In this document: piece after piece, positions 54,123 to 64,000 of the stretch
How positions within the stretch are numbered: position 1 is the stretch's first letter
How the letters are laid out: the number at the start of each line of letters is the position of its first letter
Assembly: GCA_023055505.1 (NCBI GenBank)
Contig: JALIRH010000013.1
Location: 2,914,001-2,978,000, forward strand
DNA length: 64,000 bases
Reading direction: 5' to 3'
From: Callipepla californica brunnescens
Taxonomy: Eukaryota; Chordata; Aves; Galliformes; Odontophoridae
Notes under the pieces: model-generated
Databases searched by the model: none
What the model was told of the DNA's origin: nothing
What the model saw: only the letters and a program-made list of their open reading frames with translations
Program-made: the position numbers and the translations under genes

Positions 54123-57100
54123 GTCATTTTAGAAGCAGAACTGCTCTTAGAAGAATGCAGATAAGAAGAGCTAAGAGCTTCAGATTTCTTAGAGCAAAAT
54201 CCATACCAAAATCTCAAAGTGCTCTTGATCCTTCTGCAAGGTCTGGAAAATGGCACAAACATGACACCTAATCAATGTGAGTTACAGCTGCTGGTAGAAA
54301 AACCCAACGTGCATTTCTGCTCATTCTGAGATGCACAGCGTTGTAAGGGCAGGATCAGATGTCCCCAACCCCTGAAGAAAATATTCATTCATCATCTCTA
54401 AAAACTGACACAAGTCAGTTGGGTTTGTTGGATTCATCCAAGATACTCAGTTTGGGTCATACGAGTCAAGAGCTGAGTTCTACCAGTAACGTGGAGAGAC
54501 AGACTGAGATGTGGCTCTGAGAACCAGTTGGAATCAGGCAGGCCAGTTCCTCCCCACAGCACAAAGCAAACCTCTCACAGCTTCTAAATGAAGCACAAAG
54601 TCCTTAATGCAGTTCCTAAATGAAAAGTGGCATCTCAGTGGGCTGCCTCGGTGGATTAATTTTAAATGCATAATTCAATATAGACCCACATAAACCTTTA
54701 TGAATAGAAATAAGGGTTATGTAAGCATGTTCTTACAGCACATACTGCAAACTCCTCGGTGTAGCTACCATTTCTGTGCTTCAGGTGTACAGCTGTCAGC
54801 CGACCAATTCAAAGGGAACCAAAAGAACGGCAGGCCTACCTCAAACCCACCGGCCACGTGGGAGATCAACCATTCCCCAGATTCAATTCCTTCTGAACCA
54901 GTAATGGTTTACTTCAGTGTGCTACAAGTAATAATAAAAAAGTCAGATTAGTTTGATGATCCCAGAAATACAGTCATCTTTTTTAGGCAGGGATTAATGC
55001 TGCCTCCAAGCAAGGTAAATCCCTTTCTCATTGAATGCCTGCAGAACTGACCTGAAAACGATTAGCAGCTTCACTGCTTAAAAATATGGTGAAAGGGTTA
55101 CTATAATTTGTTATTAAACATAATCAGATTAATTAAAGCAAGAACGTCAGGCTTGAGCTAATGATAGCAATAACGATGACTGCATGTTGACAGTAACAGC
55201 CACGACGCTCCTGAGCTGTAGGTTAACAGAGCGGCCAGAATGAACATGGATCACAAGAGCTAGAAAGTGGCAGGGGTTAAGAACAAAAATGAAAACCCCT
55301 CCAAACATTCCCAAGCCTTGAGGAATTTCAAATCCAGATCTGGACCAGAGCATTGCATCCGATTCACAGCTCCACAACCCCAGAACTAAAGCATTGGTTT
55401 TGGTCTCACCTGGTGAGAGTTTGGTGGAAAAAAAATGTTGACGAGGAACCCAAAGAAGCCAACAGAAATGGTTTCTGTAAGAAACAGGCATTGTTTCTCA
55501 CACTGTCAAGTGCTGGGGGGACTGCCTAGGAAGCACAGATATATTTTTTCAAACATTATTTTACCGCAGAGTGCCAAACAGTGTGAATCTGGGACAATTT
55601 CTCCCAAATTCAGCACATTTCTGGCACACGCAGGAGAAGATTTGACCCTAAGTTCTATGCTGAGATTTATACTTGAACAACACAGAAACAAAAAAGCCTG
55701 ATTATAATCTTATTTAGACCAGACTAATTCCATTGGCTTTAGTAGATTTGTTCCTGACTGGCAGAGTTGTTCCTGAGATTTGAAAGAAAGCCCGGAGTGC
55801 CACTTAGCATCGAAATCCTTCTTGTTATATTACATTTCCTTGGAAAATTGCATCAAGTCTGTTCTTGCTTAAGTCACTCCCAGAGAGAAAACCTCTTTGC
55901 TGCAGAACTGTGGTTACAGACCCACGCTGTTCATAAATGCAAGAGTATAGCAAGGATACCAGTTCTGCCTGGGAAAATTGTTGGGTTTATCTGTTCAGGC
56001 AATGCGGAGTCTGTGAATCCATGCTTCTAAAACTCCCATTATCAGATTGAGCAACACTGCACAAGGCACAGGAATGGGATTTCCAGCAGCTCTGTCTCCA
56101 CACACTGCTAGCATGGCTGGCTCAACGTCTTTCATGTGGCAGAAGCCACGAGAAACACATTTTAAGGACCAGGCTATTATGGAATGTCCTCGGTTGCATC
56201 AGCACAGCAAGGAAAGCACTGGGGGAAGAGGGACCAAAAGCTGAGGCTCTGTGTCTGCAGGGCAGCGGCACGGCAGGGTCTGACCATGGGTGGGAGAGCT
56301 GTGGGCTCTGGGCAGCCTGAGCTCCCTGCAGTGTGCTCCACCCCGCTGTCTGCCATGCCTCCAACCTCCCAGGGACACAGGCTGTCTCTCCAAAGGAGTG
56401 GCAGACTAAAAATGAATTGGTCCTGGCAGTATGTCTGTACCGTCTCATTTTCATCTGTGCCTCCAAAGGAGAAATCCAGACGAACGAGGGTGGAAAAAAT
56501 ATAAAACATCATTACAAATGGCACTTTGCTGTCAGCTCCAGCGAGTCCATTGGAGTCGCAAACAAGGCTACTGCTGTATGTGAACCAATGCAGCTGGCCA
56601 AATCGGTGCGTGCAGGCATGTGGCCACCACACCAAGTGAAATGAACATACCATGAAGGACACCAGAGATTATCCCTCGTGAAGCACTGCAGCAGGGAGCT
56701 TCTGTCTGGAAGGACAGCAAAGGGTCGCACAGAGCTGCACGCCTGCTGGCGTGGAGGCAAGCACGCTGCGTGGAGCAGCTACTCTTTGTTTGGATTGTAA
56801 AGGCTCCCAGAAGCAACTTATCAAACCTGGTACCCTGCAGGCCCTGCTGTAGGAGCCAAAGCCATCTCCTAGAGATCTGAGGCTGGTCACAGCCCCACAG
56901 CCACGCTGGCCTGGCTTCCAGCCCTGGATTCGCACCCGACTTCCCACCATCCAGCAGTGGCTGGGTCGAGATGGCAACACCATTCATTCCTTTGTCACAC
57001 CAACTCCTATCACTTTGCACCCCGAGTTGCATTGCTGGAGTCCTTGGGACTTGGGACCTTGGGAATCAAGGTCCCTGGGAAGGATATGGAGCAAAGCTCC

Positions 57101-60100
57101 GTGCTACAAGATTGCAGTTAACCCAGAGGCTCGGAGGTGGTGGCATCTGCTACTTTGAAGGGAAGTCAAAGAGCAGGGCCACAAAGCTTACTGCTTCCAG
57201 ATGATATATGCAGGAATTAAAGGACGTTTCTAGTCAGGTCAGCAGGTAGAATATGCAAGTGGAAGGAGAAACTAGAAACACATCTCAATAAAAGTAAGGA
57301 ATGTACCAATGTCTTCCTATACTACAGTCTCATGTAAAGTTATTATTAAGTCACTCCTCTTTAATGCATCATTCCCACTTCAAAAAACACACTTTTCTGA
57401 TCCATGCCAGAGTGCTTTGCAAAATCTGGGCTTTGGCAGCAAGTTATGCTCTGAAACTATTAGACAAGTAGCAAGTGAAATATGGTGTCGGTATGTCTAT
57501 ATGCAATGTAAATATTCCAGTTGATTGTTCTATCTCCATATGTAGTACTTCTTCACAGCCGGAGCTCTTTTTTATAAACAAAGCGAGGCATGGAGACACT
57601 TGGTTTCATAAGGGATCATAACACTGAGACTGCTTATGTAATAGATCATTCTGTCAAAATGGAAAACACAGAAAATGAAGCTCTGTTTTCTAGCACCTCT
57701 GGTTTCCTTCTGTACAAATATAGATCACATCACTGATCTGTGAGTAGAGGTCTGTTGGCCTATGAAGTGCTGTAGTGGAAATGCTGAGTAACAGCCTGAG
57801 GCAGTGATGGAGCACCTGGTGGGAAGGCAGGGCCGACATGGGGAGCTCAGGTGTATGCAGTGTACCTGTAACTGGAAGGGCTGGAGCCAGGATCCACTGC
57901 TTCCCAGACCTCATTTAAGGGTTGGCTGTGGAGGTGAGGGTGTCTTGATGGAGATCTCTGCCTACCTGAGGCTCTCTAAAGGTAAGTAGCTTTTTTCTTT
58001 TGTTTCTGTGTAGCTGTTGCATTTGGGCAGGCCCTTGCTTGCTGCTGTGCTGTTAGTGCTGCGCTTTCCATCGTGTTAAAGTGTTCTTCTAAAATGGTTC
58101 ATATGTTTTCCTCTTCTTTGCAGTATGTATTATTCAGGCTCCAAGCTGAGTAAGTGCCTGTTGTGTTTAAAATGCAGCTCTGGTTTTATGCAGATATATC
58201 CTCATTTGCGCATCTCCTCGTAACAGAAAAATCACTTTATTTACTCCCATACGAGTAAAACACACTTTCACAGCTGACAAAGCCCAGGGAAGTTGTTTCC
58301 TCCTGCACGTACAACTGGTAACACGCTGACCCTCTGGGGGACACATCTCCCCTCCATTTGCTTCTCAATGACTGTTGCTTTCTTCACTTGCCCGCCTCAC
58401 CAGCGATGTATGTAGCTGGTACTTCGGCCAGCAGGAGTGACGCATTTGTAGGAGGCAGCCAGCAACGTCTCCTGCTTGCTAGCTCTGCCAATGGCACCAT
58501 TAAGGAAGGCTGTGAGGAGCTCTATGGAAACACAACACAGCCCCAGGACTTCGACCCTTTCCCATACATTGGTGCCGTTGCTACAATGGCCTTATTGTGT
58601 AATTTGGAAAAAGTTACCTCACTGCTACAGAAACGTATTCCTGAGAAATGTGGAAAGCTTCTCATTTCAAAAAGGCTCAACCTCACCCTGCTGTGTTTAA
58701 ACAAAAAAATACCTGTGAATTAAAATGAATTTGGAGGCCAGAATAAGACAGTAGGGAAAATGTAATGGAGTATTAACTGAAGTTGCTTCACAAAATAGGG
58801 TGAGGTGATTCTAAACAGAGCAGCTTTGTTGCTACTGACAGTATGTGACCTTGCACTTGTTAGCTTTTCACTGGATCCCTGTAAAACCTGCCTTACTGTA
58901 AAACTAGTTAAGAAAAAAGTGGATTTGATCACATACACAGCAAGTTAAAAAGTTTAGGGGGAGAAACTTTCTATATATTTCTTTGAAGGAGCTCTTCTGA
59001 GGCAGAGAGAAGAAAGGATGAGGGATTCAGATATGGAACAAACTTCTGTATTGGAATGTTTGTACCAATCCCTTCTTACTGCTTTTTCATTTTAATTTTA
59101 GGCAAAGTTACATTAATGAAATAATCCACGACTTCAGCAGTTTTCATACTTGTTGTTTTGTGATCAGCTTGGCTCACAGATCAGAGTAGGAACTGGCGGT
59201 CAATAATCCTGTTTACATCAAAGGCCTGGAGATTTTTCTGAACAGCTATTAAAAGAGTTTATTTTTAAATCCCTCCTCGCACAATAGGAACAATAACAGC
59301 ACCTCACTATTTCCACAATCAATAATCTGCCCCTCAAGGCAGGGGAAGCTGCAGGTCTTTGGTCAGCTCCCTTCTCAGGAGCTTTGCTTTTGACTCGCAG
59401 GTTGTGCAGCACTGCTGTTTCAAGTGCAGCACTCCAGCATCTCACCCTGAACCTGTTGTTTCTTGGATCAAACTGTCATTCTTCCACAGATTCACTTTTA
59501 TCCAACTGCGGCCCTTCGTTCATTCAGCTGGAAATACCTGAGCAGCTTTTTCATTCTGTACAGATGCATGGTTTTGTGTTCCAAGTTCAGAATTTGCAGT
59601 TTATTTTACCTGCTTACTTTTTTATAAAATATGCTAAAATCCATTTAAGAACAACAGTATAAGTAAAAATAATTAAGAACAGCAGTAGCCCATAATAAAT
59701 GACAGTGGGTACAAACCAAAGTGGGCACAGAATGGAAGTGTCTCAAGCGAGGCCAGAATCCTAACCAGATGTTGGGATTCCCTGAATGTGAGAGGTTTTG
59801 CACCATGAATCACTGGCGTTTTGGTGGTGATTGATAAGACGTGTTTGTCAAATCAGTGTAAGCCCAATGTAAGTGCAGGTAGGCTACTGTGCAGCAGAGG
59901 AACAGATGAAGAGGGCAGTGTGCCTGGCTCTGCAGGCAGCTCCTTGCCTCTCTGGTTGCTAGAATCCTTCCAGTTAGTTCTGAAGGACAAAGTATCATCT
60001 CGTCCTGATGTCTTTCCTGTATTGATCTTCAAAGCACTTAACTGAACAAATGGGATGAGGGCTCAACCTTTCTAAGCTGAGAACTTCTACTGTAATACAT

Positions 60101-63100
60101 ATATATAGAATAGGTTTAAAATATTAAATCACAGCACTTAAAAAGACAGCCTACTGCTACTTAGGGGGACTCTCTCTGTCCAAGAATAACGCAGGAAGCA
60201 GGACAGTAGAGTTTCCAGAACGGTCAGTTGTTCCTTGCTAGTCTAAGACCTTCCTCCTAACCATGGTCATTGAAATGAGTACTGGCTGTTCAGCTGTATC
60301 TGAAGTCTAGAGGTTTTTGATTCTTAGGGTATATTTAAGGAGTAGTGCTGGTACTGTGTAGCTCTGGAGATCTCTGAATTGTCTTTTTCATTTGAAAAGA
60401 TTGATTTCTACTTGTCTGCAAACCCCGTTAACGGTAAGTTGGTTCATAGCTGGATAACAGCATAATGACATGGGCTAGAAGAGACTCCTTTACAGATCAC
60501 TGTTACAGTAAGAGGAACCTCCACAATCTCCAGCTAGGTGCATGCCAAGTTGCTGTTTGTATCTCTGTTCTCTCCTGTAAAATTATCAGATCCTCTATCT
60601 AGGTGGGATGGGGATCAACCGGTAGCCAGGCAGCAGTTGTTCTCAGCAGCAGAGTCAAAATTCTGAACTGTGATGCACTTTTTGCAGGCAGCCACGTATC
60701 TTCCTGCACGGCTCCCTTCACAACTGAGCTCAGTACCTTTCCCTGTTGGTGTCACCTGCTCTCAGTGGCTCCTTGTGACAAAACAAAACGTTTTTTTCTA
60801 TACCTCACAGCTCTAAAACCTCCATCGTATCACAAAGAGCAATACACCTCACTGTGACCCCTATTCTCTGCTCACACAAAAGCTTCCAGTCTCTCTACTG
60901 TGATACTGTACGATGAGCTGCACGTGGAAATCTGCTTTCTGCAGCACCCGCAGCCCCTCTGCTCTCCTTGGGGATGGCACTAGCACCCTCTGCTGTTGGA
61001 CAGGAGCACCAAAGGCAGCTGAAACCCACAGCCAGCCCTGAGTGCCGGGCATCTCGGGCTCAGCTCTCTCCTTTGCCCGAGGCCCAGAGCCACAGAACCC
61101 CACGGTTATACTTTTGGCAGTGTGTGACTTCGCAGTGACTTTGAGGCAGCTTATTTCCAAAAGCAGTGATTGTAAATAATCGTGTTGTTCTGTTTTGTTT
61201 TTTTTAACCCTCCAGAATGAGCTTGTTATGGTAATTATCCATGCTCATCCATCACTTACCATCTACAATTGGGCAATGGGAAGTCAGAGCCTCAGCAATA
61301 CAACAATCAGCTTTTATAAGTGCATCAATAGATCACTGATGCTTCAGTGTTTATCTTAAAACCTCATCTTGTGGTTACGTGAGTCTATTTCCAATCTCTT
61401 CCTCACCATGCTTTGGCTGCAGGGAGAAACCCTGGAATAAATTAACTTCAGAAAACCAGGAGGCAAATAAATATCAAATGCAGCAGCACACAATTCTCCC
61501 GTTCCTTTCTTCTTTCTAAAAACAACCCCAAGCAGTCTTACAGTGGCTGGTGACTCTGAAACCCATTCAAATGAGTGTTCACAAGGTCTCCTGTGACCAC
61601 AGCAGTGCAAGCTGCCATGACCTACAGGAGCTGCAGCAGCTCCAGAACAAAAGGAGCCATCAGCACTCTGATGATATTTAACATTTTCAAATGGATTTAG
61701 AAAGCCTTATTTGTATGACTGTCTGTGCTGATCAGTCCCAGACCACACAAAATCATCCCAAGATCACTGTCTAAGCAGTGTATCCATAGAGTGTATATAT
61801 AATGCAAATACCTCTTCTTGTTTTTTTTTTACCTTAATGAGTGAGGGCCATCTATTGCTCACTGTTTCCAAGGAATTGCATCATCACCACTGACAACCAC
61901 ATTTAATGGTGAAATAAAAATGAGAGTGGAGTATAAAAAGGGGTTCCTTCAAGACAACAATTACAAAAGCATATGTACAATACCAAACAGAAAGGAAACA
62001 ATATTAAGATCAAAAGCAAAAACAGGGGGAGAGATTCTAATATCCTTTGCAGTACTTGAGGGGAAGGACCACAATCCACGCTAAGCAAAAGAGAAGAGTT
62101 TGATGATTAGAGAAATGTGTATTTTACATGGGGTCGGTAAGCATCTCATGGGATGGCAGCTGGGCAGAACTTCAGGAATCAAAGCTGAGTGCGTTCATCT
62201 ACATTATACTCAAATGCTTCAGAGAAACACAGATGCTTCAGATCTTTGCGAGAGAAGAAATGACTATTAAAATAGAGAAAACAAGTAGGAAAATAGACCT
62301 GGATTAACAAACCAACACTAGAACTCTTCCTTGTGTAATACAAAACAAACAGAATCTATAGCTTCAGTGAGCCCACTTGGGTAAGTTTTCACCTACATCA
62401 AAATGTCTGGAATCTAGCTCCTATTTAATACTGTTTTCAATTACTATTATCTACACGTTTAATTTCAGGCTAAGACTGGAAGACTGAAGTCTTTCTAATG
62501 AGCCACTTTCTTGTTTTGCAATTAATCCTTTAACTTCTTCCTCAAAAATACCTACCAACTATCCAGCTAAGAACTGTCCTTTGGCCAAGTCAGCCTTCAA
62601 GTTTTGCATTTTGCACTGACTGTAAACAAGGGTTATGAATGTGCAATGCTGCAAAAAAATAAAATAAAATAAAAAGCAAGAAGGACCAGTAAGTGCCATT
62701 GTCTTTTAAGCAACTAACAGCATTTCACAAAGCTTTTCTGTTCCCTCTAACGATGGCCTTTTTAGACTGATGTTGGGTTACCAGATAAAGGCAGATGATG
62801 CACAGGGGACAGCAGCTGCCCTTCATCACACAGCCATGAGACAGTGAAGAATGGAGTAGCCTTGGTTGAAAACATGGGACTGCTTTCCAGGTAGCAAATC
62901 ATCTCCATCCCTATCCCACTCTTTAAGAGAGACGGTTTGCTAATGAATCTCACAAAAAAGCAACCACTCTTTGTTGTAATTAAAGGAAGGAGGGTTTGTT
63001 TTTGTTTTTTCTTTCTAGATTATTCCAGATTTCCAACCCAAAAACAGAGTTTATGCTAGAGAGAGGTGGTTTTCTAGCATGTGGGAGAGAAAAGGAGGCA

Positions 63101-63644
63101 TGTGGCTCTGGGCCATTCCACCAGACATCACTGAGCAAAGCACAAGACTCACAGCAGTGCGATTTCAAACTACGCAAAAGTCAAAATTACTCCAACTCAC
63201 AGTGCTGTTTGGATCCTGCAGCTATCACAAATAGGTCCATTAGCAATCAGAAGCAAATGCAGACTGCCCATCTTGGAGCATTACACACAAGTGCGATGAC
63301 ATCAATGCCCGTGAGTCACCATGATGTGTCAGTGTACAGCATCGAATCTATTTTATAGCATACATTAATTCCTTAGCCAAAACCACATTGCACAGAACAC
63401 TAAATTGTTCACGGAAATTTAAAAACATATTTAGCAAGGGGAATGTTTCAAAAGCCTGAAGCATGTCTTCTTAGAAAATCAGTGTCTTTTAGTCAAACAT
63501 GACATAACGATCAGGTTTTCCTAGTAGTTGGTAGTAGAAAATGCTCTGCTTGCTAACACTTCAAAATTAAGCCCTGGATGGTATTTCTTCACTGTATATT
63601 TATATACAGCAGTCCAAGCAAAAGTTCTAAGGCTCTTATTTCTC

Positions 63645-63659
63645 AAAAAAAAAAAAAAA
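63645..63659 (+). repeat. Poly-A run (15 A)
   Basis: Homopolymer 75 bp downstream (in gene sense) of the stop codon of the CRACD-family exon, so a poly-U in that transcript's 3' UTR. Confidence 0.9.
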
Positions 63660-63734
63660 GATCACAGTGAAGAAGGGTTTAAATGGAGTTAATGCAGCTA
63701 GTGACAAAACAAAGAAGGATGCTCGTGTCATTTG

Positions 63735-63907
63735 CTACTGTACAATCTGGGGCATTTCACTCCATGCTTTGGCTTTCTTCTTGGCCAGGGATAGCCAGGG
63801 TGGTTCAGCAGGACTGTATGGTGTCATTGGCAGGTTAGAAGAGTGTCTCGTTTCCTTTTCAACAGCAGGAATCACAGATGCTCCTTGTGCAATAGGTCCA
63901 ACTTTAC
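63735..63907 (-). CDS. KIAA1210: Last coding exon of a CRACD-family gene, probably KIAA1210 (partial)
   Basis: Minus-strand frame with acceptor TTGGCAG|GTAAAG at 63908/63907, 57 codons and TAG at 63737-63735. The C terminus PAEPPWLSLAKKKAKAWSEM followed by PQIVQ closely resembles the conserved C-terminal motif of CRACD (KIAA1211) family proteins (PAW-type residue, then LAKxKAKAWS). Two family members exist in mammals. KIAA1210 is chosen because on human Xq24 it lies next to LONRF3 in convergent orientation, the arrangement seen here. CRACD restrains actin-capping protein and so promotes actin polymerisation; KIAA1210 itself is less characterised. Only the final exon is in the window, so the paralogue assignment relies on synteny. 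Confidence 0.65.
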
Positions 63908-64000
63908 CTGCCAAAAAGAAGATATGCATCACTCATCAGAAAGCTAGAGAGGTAAAAACCCAGGTTCTGCCAATAATACTTCCTTCTCTGGAAAGAAACA

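Larger units (their letters stand above)
46441..63734. other. Long non-coding stretch between LONRF3 and the CRACD-family gene
   Basis: About 17 kb in which I recognise no coding exon, structural RNA or known gene. The part close to 63.73 kb must include the 3' UTR of the minus-strand gene to the right. One CR1 fragment lies at 53.8-54.1 kb. An open frame of 213 codons (49454-50095, plus) and one of 121 codons (58358-58723, plus) are the longest; neither has a recognisable domain. A/T-rich sequence with homeobox-like and MEF2-like strings around 49.9-50.3 kb could be a regulatory element, but that is impressionistic. Confidence 0.55.

Noticed and set aside
56177..57032. Cluster of overlapping minus-strand open frames (154-161 codons)
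   Set aside because: Locally higher GC; the frames overlap one another on both strands, and none has a recognisable motif or splice-supported structure.
58358..58723. 121-codon open frame, plus strand
   Set aside because: Contains a plausible-looking peptide but no domain, splice context or similarity that I recognise.
62996..63358. 120-codon open frame, plus strand
   Set aside because: Lies antisense in the probable 3' UTR of the CRACD-family gene, with low similarity to anything and no supporting signals.

Overview
The window looks like vertebrate nuclear DNA from a bird, most likely a galliform. It holds about eight CR1 non-LTR retrotransposon fragments with typical avian 3' ends, compact introns and sharp CpG islands, and its gene set matches mammalian X-long-arm genes (on chicken chromosome 4 as I recall it). 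All genes are spliced. I rebuilt 24 coding exons by hand from GT-AG boundaries and reading phase, and every joined frame stays open. The family identifications rest on protein sequences I remember, not on a database search.

Layout. (1) 421-6508, minus strand: the first four coding exons of FAM199X (238 codons); its 3' part lies beyond the left edge. (2) 6509-6689: a short CpG-rich promoter shared head to head with the next gene. (3) 6690-24790, plus strand: complete COMMD5 in seven exons, 226 aa, including a 29-nt microexon; poly(A) signals lie near 25.07-25.19 kb. (4) About 25.2-28.4 kb: spacer with no recognisable gene. (5) 28.4-29.8 kb: a CpG island with CCAAT box, E-box, TATA box, a perfect 11-bp inverted repeat and a 24-codon upstream ORF. 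(6) 29081-41626, plus strand: complete LONRF3 in 12 exons, 709 aa, with the order RING, TPR, RING, LON substrate-binding domain. (7) 41627 to about 46.4 kb: probable LONRF3 3' UTR and flank, with a G-run and several AATAAA hexamers. (8) About 46.4-63.7 kb: mostly non-coding, with one CR1 and no recognisable exon. (9) 63735-63907, minus strand: the last coding exon of a CRACD-family gene, probably KIAA1210, which neighbours LONRF3 in convergent orientation on human Xq24.

The genes are unrelated housekeeping or regulatory loci, not a pathway cluster: COMMD5 belongs to the Commander endosomal-recycling and NF-kB/cullin-regulating family, LONRF3 is a putative RING E3 ligase, FAM199X is poorly characterised, and the CRACD family regulates actin capping. 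The most interesting point is evolutionary. Multi-exon COMMD5 sits beside FAM199X here, whereas in human COMMD5 is on 8q and FAM199X on Xq, which suggests a lineage-specific relocation and possibly a retrocopy in mammals. I found no unknown genetic system, CRISPR array, tRNA or rRNA.
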